A stretch of DNA of 14,829 nucleotides from JBEIUO01 sp964549785 (GTDB taxonomy: Bacteria > Planctomycetota > Phycisphaerae > Phycisphaerales > UBA1924), in assembly GCA_964549785.1 (NCBI GenBank), contig CAZJXA010000066.1, positions 1 through 14,829 of the forward strand, given 5' to 3'. A program made the translations under genes and the position numbers. This document shows positions 6,538-13,758 of the stretch, in pieces (position 1 is the first letter of the stretch; every line of letters begins with the position of its first letter). The notes beneath the pieces were generated by a model. That model had not been told where the DNA came from, made no database searches, and saw only the letters and a list, made by a program, of their open reading frames with translations.

Positions 6538-7143
6538 ATGGTTGAGCCGTTGTGGAAAAAAGGCGATCGCGTGGTGCATTCCGGGAAACCGGAGTGGGGT
6601 TTGGGACATGTGCTGCTCGCGGAACCGGGCGTCCAGGATGGGCAGGCGTGCCAGCGGCTGACGATTCGGTTTGAGCGGGCGGGGATGAAAACGATCTCAA
6701 CGGCGTTCGCAACTCTCCGGGCTTCGGACGGGGCCATCTCGGTGTCACCGGAGCGGCCCGATGACGATGACCCGCTGGCCAAGGCGAGCGACACCGCCAG
6801 CCTGATCGAGGTAATGACGAAGTTGCCCGAGACGATGACTGACCCTTTTACCCCGTTGCGGAAGCGGTTCGCGACAACGTTGGATGCGTACCGCTTTGGT
6901 GAAGGGCCGTCGGCGCTGCTCGACTGGGCGTCGATCCAGACCGGGATGAAGGACCCCCTCTCGCGCTTCAACCGTCACGAACTCGAGATGTGGTTCACGA
7001 AATTCCGATCGGAACTGGACCAGCATGTGAAGAAGTTGGCGAGGGAACTGAGGAAGGCCGATCCGGCCGCGATCGAGGATTTCTTTGAGAAGGCGAACAA
7101 CTCGGGGAAGACGGCGATCAAGAAGGCCGACTTCGGGAGGTAG
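6538..7143 (+). CDS. DUF3553-like domain protein of unknown function
   Basis: A 201-residue cytoplasmic protein. Residues 6-60 (KKGDRVVHSGKPEWGLGHVL ... RLTIRFERAGMKTIS) match the style of DUF3553, a small beta-barrel-like domain also found at the C-terminus of some UvrD/PcrA helicases (GDRVxHxxxGxGxV...VxFxxxGxK). An acidic linker (PDDDDPLAK) follows, then a helical C-terminal half with DAYRFGEGPSALLDWAS and a charged region (KKLARELRKADP, FEKANNSGKTAIKKADFGR) that I do not recognise. The ATG at 6538 is chosen over an in-frame GTG at 6484 because conservation starts just after it and a GGGG lies about nine bases upstream; the upstream residues are low-complexity. By analogy with UvrD-type domains it could bind a nucleic-acid enzyme, but that is a guess. 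Confidence 0.7.
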   Translation: MVEPLWKKGDRVVHSGKPEWGLGHVLLAEPGVQDGQACQRLTIRFERAGMKTISTAFATLRASDGAISVSPERPDDDDPLAKASDTASLIEVMTKLPETMTDPFTPLRKRFATTLDAYRFGEGPSALLDWASIQTGMKDPLSRFNRHELEMWFTKFRSELDQHVKKLARELRKADPAAIEDFFEKANNSGKTAIKKADFGR

Positions 7144-7172
7144 GTGGGAAGGTCCGAAGTCGCGGCCATTTT
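7125..7172 (+). terminator. Possible terminator spanning the DUF3553 gene stop
   Basis: GGCC-GACTTCGG (7125-7136) pairs with CCGAAGTC (7154-7161) and, after a two-base bulge, GGCC (7164-7167), followed at once by ATTTT. The stop codon TAG (7141-7143) sits in the 17-base loop. Stem and T-run fit an intrinsic terminator, though the loop is long. Confidence 0.4.
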
Positions 7173-7273
7173 ATCAGCAGTCGCGGGGCCGGTCTTGATT
7201 TTGCACCCGTGTCTGCGCGGTGGCAAATAGTTTGGCGGCCCGTTGTCGTGGATTCCGATACTCTGGCGTCGTG

Positions 7274-8878
7274 ATGAACCTGATGCTGGCTTCCGCCTCG
7301 TTTTCGACGCTCGACTGGGCGGTATTGGTCGGGTACTTTGCACTGCTGGCGGTGACGGGGTGGTTGTTTTCGCGCCGTGAGCCATCCGGCGCGCGCGAGT
7401 ATTTCCTGGCGGGTCGCCAGATGCCGATGTGGGCGGTGGCGATCAGTGTGTTGGCGACGGCCACGTCTGCCGCGACGTTCATCGGGGGTCCGCAAGAGGC
7501 GTACGCCGGAAACCTGACCTATCTCTCGACGAATATCGGGATGTTCATCGCGGCGGCGGTGGTAGCAGTCTTTTTTATTCCGGCGTTTTACCGGGCGAAC
7601 GTCACGACGGTGTACGACCTGTTGGAAGTGCGCTTCGGGGTCGGGGCCAAGCAGGCCGCGAGTTGGGCATTCTTGCTGGGACGGGTGTTCGCGAGCGGGA
7701 GCAGGCTGTACATCGCGGCCCTCCCGCTTTCGCTGATTTTGTTCCGGGAAACAGAGCCTTGGCAACTCCTGGTGGCGATCTGGGTGCTGTCAGTGATCGC
7801 GATCTTGTACACCCTGGTGGGCGGGATTCGCAGCATCATCTGGACAGACGTGATTCAAACGTGCGTGTTTGTGGGCGCGGCGGTGGCGGCGTTGGTGATG
7901 CTGCGTGACCGGATTCCGCTGAGCCTCGGCGAGATTGTGGCGGTTTTGGGCGAGACGCCGGCACCCAAGGGAGGCAGCAAACTGCGGGTCATCGAAACGT
8001 CCCTCGACCCTTCCAACCCGTTCTCCATCTGGGCGGTGGTCGCGGGATTCTCGCTCCTGGGGATCGCGTCCTACGGGACCGATCACGACCTGGCTCAGCG
8101 GATGTTGACGTGCAAGACCGCCGCCAAGGGGAGCCAGTCGATTGTTGTGGCGATTCTCATCAACCTGCCCGTACTGGCGGTCTTCATGTCAATCGGGCTG
8201 CTGCTCCACATCTTCTACCAGCGCCCCGAACTGATGGGCGAAATTGGCCCGGGGGTGACGCCGTCCGACAGCAGGGAAGTGTTTTTGACGTACATCCTCG
8301 ACCATACACCGTCCGGGATGCCCGGGCTGATGATGGCGGGGTTGTTCGCGGCGGGGTTGGGGAGCACGCTCTCGGCGATCAACGCGATGTCCGCGGCGTT
8401 TGTCAACGACTGCTACAAGCACATCGTACCGGAGAGGACCGATCGGCACTACCTGAGCGCGGGCCGTTGGGCTGTGGCGGGATGGGGTGTCGTCCTCGGC
8501 GGGTTCGCGTGCGTGTGCGTGTACTGGCAACAGGGGAGCGGGCAGACTCTCATTCAGTTCGCCCTCTCCGTCATGACGTTCGCGTACGCGGGGCTGTTGG
8601 GGGTGTTTTTCACAGCGATTTTTACCAAACGTGGAAACGGCGTGAGCGCAGTGGCCGCCATTTTCACGGGGTTCGGGGTGGTGACGCTGCTGCAGAAAGG
8701 CGTTTTCGCGTGGTGGGGGCCGAAGGTCGGACTCGCGGGCGTGGTCCTGGCGTTTCCTTGGCACTTGCTGATCGCGGCCACCATCACAACCGCCGTGTGC
8801 GCAGCGGGAAGGCCGGCGCGGCGGGGAAACGTCGCCCGCAAGCGTGTGCCGGATTCGGAGACAGCTGCGCATGGCTAA
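7274..8878 (+). CDS. Sodium:solute symporter (SSS family), likely amino-sugar or muropeptide uptake
   Basis: A polytopic membrane protein of about 534 residues with some 13-14 hydrophobic segments. The first (STLDWAVLVGYFALLAVTGW) is followed by the SSS hallmark EYFLAGRQMPMWAVAISVLA and ATSAATFIGGP. The family signature WTDVIQ is at residues 190-195, and GLGSTLSAINAMSAAFVNDCYK around residues 362-383 carries the serine/threonine pair expected at the conserved Na2 sodium site. SSS members import sugars, amino acids or vitamins with sodium. The substrate cannot be read from the protein. The three downstream genes, with overlapping ends, degrade anhydro-MurNAc compounds, so a peptidoglycan fragment or amino sugar is inferred. 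The start is uncertain: ATG 7274 is chosen, GTG 7271 and ATG 7283 are nearby, and no good ribosome-binding site is visible; a TACTCT hexamer at 7257-7262 might even mean a near-leaderless transcript. The last eight bases overlap the next gene. Confidence 0.85.
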   Translation: MNLMLASASFSTLDWAVLVGYFALLAVTGWLFSRREPSGAREYFLAGRQMPMWAVAISVLATATSAATFIGGPQEAYAGNLTYLSTNIGMFIAAAVVAVFFIPAFYRANVTTVYDLLEVRFGVGAKQAASWAFLLGRVFASGSRLYIAALPLSLILFRETEPWQLLVAIWVLSVIAILYTLVGGIRSIIWTDVIQTCVFVGAAVAALVMLRDRIPLSLGEIVAVLGETPAPKGGSKLRVIETSLDPSNPFSIWAVVAGFSLLGIASYGTDHDLAQRMLTCKTAAKGSQSIVVAILINLPVLAVFMSIGLLLHIFYQRPELMGEIGPGVTPSDSREVFLTYILDHTPSGMPGLMMAGLFAAGLGSTLSAINAMSAAFVNDCYKHIVPERTDRHYLSAGRWAVAGWGVVLGGFACVCVYWQQGSGQTLIQFALSVMTFAYAGLLGVFFTAIFTKRGNGVSAVAAIFTGFGVVTLLQKGVFAWWGPKVGLAGVVLAFPWHLLIAATITTAVCAAGRPARRGNVARKRVPDSETAAHG

Positions 8879-10697
8879 CCCGGACGTTTTCCCCGGCCCC
8901 GAGCACTTTGAGGCGGCGGGGGGCGAGTTGTTGATCGATCCCGCGTTGCGGGCGCATGCTGCCGAGTTGCGGCTGACGCTGCCGCCCGAGTTGGGGGTGT
9001 CGGTCGAGCGGCTGACCCGGGGAAACTTGGAATTGCGGGTGCAGGCGGGGGCCTGCGGGGTTTCGCCCTCCGCCGGGCAGGGATACGCGATTCATGTCGC
9101 GTTGTCGGGGGTCGCGATCGAATCGTGGACGCGGGCCGGCGTGCGGTATGGGCTCGAAACCCTGCATCAATGGCTGGCGGCGTCCGCACGAGGATTGCCC
9201 TGCGGGGTCGTTCACGATGCGCCGGCGTTCGCGACGCGCGGCGTGATGCTCGATGTTTCGCGCTGCCGCATCCCGACGATGCCGGAGTTCAGCCGCATCA
9301 TCAACCAACTGGCGGCGTGCAAGTGCAACCATCTTCAGTTGTACACCGAGCACACGTTCGCGTATTCGTTCGGTGAAGCCGTTTGGGGCGGGTGGTCGCC
9401 GATCACGCCGGCGGAACTGCGGGAAATTGACCGTTTGTGTCGAGAACGCGGCATCGAACTCGCGGCGAATCAGAACTGCTTCGGGCATCTGAAGCGGTGG
9501 CTGGAGACCCCCGACTTTGCTTCCCTTGCCGAGACGCACGGGGACTGGATGTTCGATGTGTGGCCGCGAAACGGGCCCTTTTCGTTGTGCCCGACGGATT
9601 CGGCATCGGTCGCGTTTGTGGGACGCATGCTCGAAGAGTTGACCCCGTGCGTGCGCTCGCCGCTTGTCAATATCGGGTGCGATGAGACGTACGACATCGC
9701 GTTCGGGAGATCGAAGGAAGCATGCGACGCCCGGGGCCGGGGAAGGGTGTTCGCGGAGTTTGCGGCGGAGATCGCCGGCGCGGCCGCGAGATTGGGCAAG
9801 CGTCCGATGATCTGGGGGGATATCGCGCTTTCGCACCCGGAGTGTCTGGAGATCTTGCCCAACGACATCGTGGCACTGGCGTGGGGGTATGAGCCGACGT
9901 CGGCCTTTGACGAGTGGGGGAGTGCCTTGGCGAAATCCGGACGCGAGTTCTGGATGTGCCCGGGGACAAGCTCGTGGCGGTCGCTGACCGGTCGGACGAC
10001 GGAGCGGAACGGCAGCATTGATGCCGCGGTGGCGGCGGGGGTCCGACACGGGGCCAGCGGAGTCATGATCTGCGATTGGGGCGACACGGGGCACTGGCAG
10101 CAGTGGCCGGTGGCGATCAACGCGCTGGCGGCTGGGTTGGGGGCCGCCTGGACGGGCCGGGCGGTGCGGGAACTCGATGTTGAGGCGCGTTCGCGGGTGG
10201 TGTTCGGTGCGCAGTCTGGAGGGCTGGCGCGGGAATTGGATGTGCTGGGGGATGTGGACCTGGCGCTGCGCGAGGTGTGCGGGCCGCTCTCGCACCCGTC
10301 ACGCACGCGGCTGCTCAATCAGTCGGCGATGTTCATTGATCTCTTCAAGGGCGCGGATGAGCAGACGGCGGTGGGCGATGTCGCGTCGTGGGATAGATCG
10401 CTGGACAAATTGCACACCGCGGCGAAACAGTTGGAGGAGGCGGGGCGTTGTGCCGAGCCGCTCGAGCGTAACGAGATCGCGCACACCGTGGCCATGGCGG
10501 ACTTCGCGCTTCGACGGGCGATCGCGCGGCGGTTTCCGTTCGCCGGGAAGCGGATCGGGCACGCCGAGTGGCGGGGGCTCAAAGCGGAACATCAGCGGCT
10601 GTGGCGGGTGCGTTCCCGAGAAGGTGGGCTGGCCCAGTCATGCGAGTTCTTCGATCTCGTGGAATCCAAATTGGGCGTGATGGAGGTGGACCGATGA
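8871..10697 (+). CDS. Cytoplasmic GH20-type beta-N-acetylhexosaminidase
   Basis: A 608-residue glycoside hydrolase of family 20 type. Residues about 30-115 look like the zincin-like N-terminal domain. The barrel begins at ATRGVMLDVSRCRIPT (R123 corresponds to the substrate-binding arginine of GH20), then NHLQLYTEHTFAY, the NxNxFGHL-type segment (200-207), and the catalytic pair D271-E272 in VNIGCDETYD. WGD and CDWGDTGHWQQWP lie later in the barrel. Retaining GH20 enzymes remove terminal GlcNAc/GalNAc using the substrate acetamido group. There is no signal peptide (MANPDVFPGPEHF), so it should act in the cytoplasm on imported material. The ATG at 8871 overlaps the symporter stop by eight bases and has GGAG ten bases upstream; a GTG at 8844 is less likely. 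It shares a four-base ATGA with anmK. Context suggests it cleaves GlcNAc-anhMurNAc, the job of NagZ elsewhere; that is inference, chito-oligosaccharides being the alternative. Confidence 0.85.
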   Translation: MANPDVFPGPEHFEAAGGELLIDPALRAHAAELRLTLPPELGVSVERLTRGNLELRVQAGACGVSPSAGQGYAIHVALSGVAIESWTRAGVRYGLETLHQWLAASARGLPCGVVHDAPAFATRGVMLDVSRCRIPTMPEFSRIINQLAACKCNHLQLYTEHTFAYSFGEAVWGGWSPITPAELREIDRLCRERGIELAANQNCFGHLKRWLETPDFASLAETHGDWMFDVWPRNGPFSLCPTDSASVAFVGRMLEELTPCVRSPLVNIGCDETYDIAFGRSKEACDARGRGRVFAEFAAEIAGAAARLGKRPMIWGDIALSHPECLEILPNDIVALAWGYEPTSAFDEWGSALAKSGREFWMCPGTSSWRSLTGRTTERNGSIDAAVAAGVRHGASGVMICDWGDTGHWQQWPVAINALAAGLGAAWTGRAVRELDVEARSRVVFGAQSGGLARELDVLGDVDLALREVCGPLSHPSRTRLLNQSAMFIDLFKGADEQTAVGDVASWDRSLDKLHTAAKQLEEAGRCAEPLERNEIAHTVAMADFALRRAIARRFPFAGKRIGHAEWRGLKAEHQRLWRVRSREGGLAQSCEFFDLVESKLGVMEVDR

Positions 10698-11857
10698 GTG
10701 ACGAGACCGAAGAGGCCAAGGGACCGGAGATTCCGAACGGTGCGCGGCGGGTGGTGGGGTGCATGACGGGGACGAGCTTGGATGCGGTGGATGCCGCGTT
10801 GGTGGTGATCGAGGGCGAGGGCGTCAAGATGAAGGGCGTCATGCACTCCTACGGCAGCCGCGATTTGGGCGCACTGAAGCCGCGGCTGCGGGCGGCGGCT
10901 TCGGGTGTGCCGTTGCCCGCGTCGGAGTTTGCAACCCTGGCGTCGGAGTTGGCCAAGGCCCATATCGAACCGATCGCCGAAGCGATCCGGGATTGCCCCA
11001 CCGATCGGGCGGACCTGATCTGCCTGCACGGCCAGACGGTGTTTCACCAGCCCCCGCTCTCGTGGCAGTTGATCAATCCGGCGGTTGTGGCGCACGAGTT
11101 CGGGTGTCCGGTATGGCACGACCTGCGGGCGGCCGATCTGGCGTGCGGCGGGCAGGGTGCCCCGATCACGCCCCTCGCGGATTGGGTATTGCTGCGGGCC
11201 AAAGGTGAATCGAGGTCGGTGGTGAACCTGGGCGGGTTCTGCAACGTCACCCACCTGCCCGACCCGGAGGTTGCGGGCATCGAGGCGATTCGGGGCGGGG
11301 ATGTGTGCGCGTGCAACCACGTGCTCGACGCCGTAGCACGGGAAACGATCGGAGAGCCCTTTGACAAGGACGGTCGGATGGCACTGGCGGGCAAGCCCGA
11401 GCGCGGCGCCGTGAATGACCTGCGCGAGTTGCTCGCGCCGCAGAGCGGTACGGGGCGTTCGCTTGGAACGGGCGACGAGATGGAGGAATCCATCCGCGCG
11501 TGGATCGCTGGCTGCAAGGTAACGATGGCGCCGCAGCACATCGCGGCCTCGGCGGTGACGGCCCTTGTGATAGTGATCGGTGAGCAGGTGAAAGACTCGG
11601 ATTGCGTGCTGATCGCTGGCGGGGGATGCAAAAACGTTGCGCTCCAGCAAGGGCTGATGGCGTCGGTCGTGTTCGAGATGGACAAGGTGATGATGGACAC
11701 CGGGGTGTTGGGCATCCCCGTCGGATATCGCGAGGCGGCGTGCTTCGCGGTGTTGGCGGCGTTGTGCGAGGACGGGGTGCCGATCACGCTGCCGCGGATC
11801 ACGAAAGGGGCGGACCCTGCGCCCCGGGCGGGATCGCGGACCTACATTCCGAAATGA
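10694..11857 (+). CDS. anmK: Anhydro-N-acetylmuramic acid kinase
   Basis: This kinase opens the 1,6-anhydro ring of anhMurNAc and phosphorylates it to MurNAc-6-phosphate, the entry step of murein-sugar recycling. At 387 residues it is near the usual 360-380. Visible motifs are GCMTGTSLDAVDAAL (22-36, ATP-binding SGTSxDGxD form), LHGQTVFHQP (111-120), CGGQGAPITPLAD (151-163), VNLGGFCNVTHL (177-188) and IAGGGCKNVAL (307-317). The segment that is normally DTGPGN/DTGPAN reads DVCACN here (203-208); the catalytic-base aspartate (D203) is kept. The ATG at 10694 has a strong GGAGGTGG seven bases upstream; a longer in-frame opening at 10568 is inside the GH20 gene and rejected. It overlaps both neighbours by the four-base ATGA, indicating translational coupling. 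Confidence 0.93.
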   Translation: MSDETEEAKGPEIPNGARRVVGCMTGTSLDAVDAALVVIEGEGVKMKGVMHSYGSRDLGALKPRLRAAASGVPLPASEFATLASELAKAHIEPIAEAIRDCPTDRADLICLHGQTVFHQPPLSWQLINPAVVAHEFGCPVWHDLRAADLACGGQGAPITPLADWVLLRAKGESRSVVNLGGFCNVTHLPDPEVAGIEAIRGGDVCACNHVLDAVARETIGEPFDKDGRMALAGKPERGAVNDLRELLAPQSGTGRSLGTGDEMEESIRAWIAGCKVTMAPQHIAASAVTALVIVIGEQVKDSDCVLIAGGGCKNVALQQGLMASVVFEMDKVMMDTGVLGIPVGYREAACFAVLAALCEDGVPITLPRITKGADPAPRAGSRTYIPK

Positions 11858-12870
11858 GTTCCGATGCCCTGATCCCCGACCGTTCGCACATTTCGACCGA
11901 GAAACGCAACCCCCGCACGATGGATCTGCACGCGCTGAGCGTGACCGATTGCGTCGCGACAATGTGCCGGGAAGATCGGCACGCGTTCGAGGCGGTGCGG
12001 CGGGCGGATCACCGGATCAGCCGGTTCATCGAGGCGATCGAACCCAACTTTGTCGCCGGAGGGCGATTGATTTATGTGGGAGCCGGGACGTCGGGCCGGC
12101 TGGGTGTGCTCGATGCGTCGGAAGCACCGCCGACCTTCCAGATCGATCCGTCGCGGATCGTGGGCATCATCGCGGGCGGGGATGGGTCTCTCCGGAAGTC
12201 CAGCGAGGGCCGCGAGGATGACGCGAAGGGGGCGTGGGACGATCTGCGCGGGCTGGGGCTCAGCGAATCGGACACGGTGCTGGGGATCGCGGCGGGCGGG
12301 ACGACGCCGTACGTGCTCGGGGCGTTGGAGTTCTGCAAGACGGAGATCGCGGACGGTTCTCGCCCGGTGACGGGGCTTTTGACGTGTGCGGGCGTGGAGC
12401 CCGTGCCGGCGTATATCGACCACATGATCACACTCAAGACGGGCGCGGAAGTGCTGACGGGATCGACCCGATTGAAAGCCGGGACAGCGACAAAGCTGAC
12501 GCTCAACATCATCTCGACGACGCTGATGATCCGGCTCGGGAAGGTGTATCAGAACCTGATGGTGGATGTGAAGGCGACGAACAGCAAGCTGCGGGATCGG
12601 GCAGCCCGGATCTTGGTGGCGATCACCGGATTGACGCGGGACGAGTGCTTTGCGTTGCTCGATAACGCCGGCGGGTCCGTGAAGGTGGCCGCGGTGATGG
12701 AGGCGTTGTCGGTGGATCGGGACGGTGCGGTGCGGCTGCTGAGCGCAAATGCGGAACGGCTCGACCGGGTGCTGGCAGGGCCGGGCGGCCAAAGCGCGGC
12801 GGTTGAAAGCGCAGATTTGGATGCCGAGGAAGCGTTTGATGACGGGCGGCATCATTCGTCGGAGGACTGA
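11854..12870 (+). CDS. murQ: N-acetylmuramic acid 6-phosphate etherase
   Basis: MurQ removes the D-lactyl ether of MurNAc-6-phosphate, giving GlcNAc-6-phosphate and D-lactate in the cytoplasm. The protein is 338 residues with a SIS-fold core. It has the N-terminal STEKRNPRTMDLHAL (family TExxNxxTxxLD), GAGTSGRLGVLDASEAPPTF with catalytic Glu90 (the E. coli Glu83 position), SSEGREDD with the second acidic group, and GSTRLKAGTATKLTLN followed by KVYQNLMVD. The C-terminus is a short helical domain plus an acidic tail. The ATG at 11854 overlaps the anmK stop as ATGA and is far preferable to an in-frame opening at 11602. It is the last gene of the murein-sugar cluster; only 18 bases separate its stop from that of the convergent thiS-like gene and no terminator is visible. 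The usual MurR regulator is not nearby. Confidence 0.95.
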   Translation: MSSDALIPDRSHISTEKRNPRTMDLHALSVTDCVATMCREDRHAFEAVRRADHRISRFIEAIEPNFVAGGRLIYVGAGTSGRLGVLDASEAPPTFQIDPSRIVGIIAGGDGSLRKSSEGREDDAKGAWDDLRGLGLSESDTVLGIAAGGTTPYVLGALEFCKTEIADGSRPVTGLLTCAGVEPVPAYIDHMITLKTGAEVLTGSTRLKAGTATKLTLNIISTTLMIRLGKVYQNLMVDVKATNSKLRDRAARILVAITGLTRDECFALLDNAGGSVKVAAVMEALSVDRDGAVRLLSANAERLDRVLAGPGGQSAAVESADLDAEEAFDDGRHHSSED

Positions 12871-12888
12871 CGGGGTCGGGTGGTTCGA

Positions 12889-13104
12889 TCATCCGCCGCC
12901 GACCAGCGTCACCAATTCGATTCGGTCGCCATCAACAAGCGTTCGTGATTCGTGGTCGCGCCGGGGGACCAACTTGCCGTTGACTTCGGCGGCGCAGGCA
13001 CCGGCCCCCACGCCTTGCTGTTCGATGAGCGTGCGAAGTGTGACGGGCGCAGGCAGCGTGAGCGCCTGACCGTTGAGGTGAATGGTGATGGGCGGCTGTG
13101 TCAT
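12889..13104 (-). CDS. thiS: ThiS-like ubiquitin-fold sulfur carrier
   Basis: A 71-residue beta-grasp protein: PITIHLNGQALTLPAPVTLRTLIEQ, then ACAAEVNGKLVPRRDHESRTLVDGDRIELVTLVGGG. The VNGxxVPRxxxxxxxLxxGDxxExVxxVGGG pattern and the GlyGly C-terminus are those of ThiS, which carries sulfur as a thiocarboxylate for the thiazole ring of thiamine after adenylation by ThiF. The start at 13102-13104 is chosen because it gives the usual ThiS length and has AAGG upstream; the open frame continues to 13413 only as ndk shadow. No thiG, thiF or thiH is in the window, so it is isolated from its usual partners. A MoaD-like or other sulfur-carrier role is possible but the sequence looks more like ThiS. 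Confidence 0.82.
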   Translation of the reverse strand: MTQPPITIHLNGQALTLPAPVTLRTLIEQQGVGAGACAAEVNGKLVPRRDHESRTLVDGDRIELVTLVGGG

Positions 13105-13257
13105 GGGTGCCTTGAATGGGTAGTCGATTCCAGCGGCGATTGGTTTTTCGCCTCCAACGCCTATCGTTGACCCCGCCCGGGCGGCTCCGCCATGGGTTTC
13201 GGCCGACTTTGGTGCGAAATCGAACCGCTGTTGCAGCAATTGACGTCTGGAGATCAT

Positions 13258-13728
13258 ATGGAAACCACGCTCATCATCCTGAAGCCCGACGCCGTTCAGC
13301 GGGGACTCATGGGGAAGATCATCTCGCGGTTTGAAGACAAGGGCCTTCAGGTCGTCGGCTGCAAGTTGATGCAGATCAGCCAGCAGTTGGCGGCGACCCA
13401 CTACGAGGCACACAAGGAGCGCGGGTTCTATCCCGGGCTGGTCAAGTTCATGACCAGCAGTCCGGTCCTGGTGATGGCGTTACGCGGCAACGGGGCGATC
13501 ACCATCGCGCGGGGAATGATGGGGGCGACGTTCGGCAGCAAGGCGAACCCCGGAACCATCCGCGGCGACTTCGGCGTCTCCAACTCGTTCAATCTGATTC
13601 ACGGCTCGGACAGCCCGGAAGCGGCGGAACGCGAATTGGGCCTCTTCTTCAAGGACGGCGAAGTGCTGGGCTGGCCGCGAGCGGGCGACGCATGGATTTA
13701 TGACATCGCGGGCGGCAAGGCGGAGTAG
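13258..13728 (+). CDS. ndk: Nucleoside diphosphate kinase
   Basis: Ndk transfers the gamma phosphate of a nucleoside triphosphate to a diphosphate through a phosphohistidine, balancing NTP and dNTP pools. The 156-residue protein shows TLIILKPDAVQRGLMGKII, HYEAHKERGFYPGLVKFM, NPGTIRGDFG and the active-site NLIHGSDS with His115. It is slightly longer than the usual 140-150. In the ring-loop segment RGMMGATFGSKANPGTIRGDF the common ATxPxxAxPGTIR reads ATFGSKANPGTIR. ATG 13258 is preceded by GGAG at five bases; an in-frame ATG at 13192 has no conserved residues before METTL. The gene is divergent from thiS (153 bases apart) and convergent with the protein kinase (30 bases apart). Confidence 0.95.
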   Translation: METTLIILKPDAVQRGLMGKIISRFEDKGLQVVGCKLMQISQQLAATHYEAHKERGFYPGLVKFMTSSPVLVMALRGNGAITIARGMMGATFGSKANPGTIRGDFGVSNSFNLIHGSDSPEAAERELGLFFKDGEVLGWPRAGDAWIYDIAGGKAE

Positions 13729-13758
13729 AACGCTGCCAATCGCCCTGCGGGCACTCAG

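Noticed and set aside
8784..10295. Minus-strand open frame of 503 codons opposite the GH20 gene
   Set aside because: Composition is that of a high-GC antisense shadow and the + strand has a recognisable family with catalytic residues.
13167..13195. TTGACC as a -35 box for ndk
   Set aside because: It matches five of six bases, but no -10 hexamer exists at 16-18 bases spacing; the 12-bp palindrome at 13173-13184 follows instead.
13105..13257. TPP riboswitch upstream of thiS
   Set aside because: No thi-box (CUGAGA) or expected stem arrangement is visible on the minus strand.
13742..13752. GCCC-TGC-GGGC hairpin between ndk and the kinase as a bidirectional terminator
   Set aside because: Only four base pairs and no T-run on either strand.
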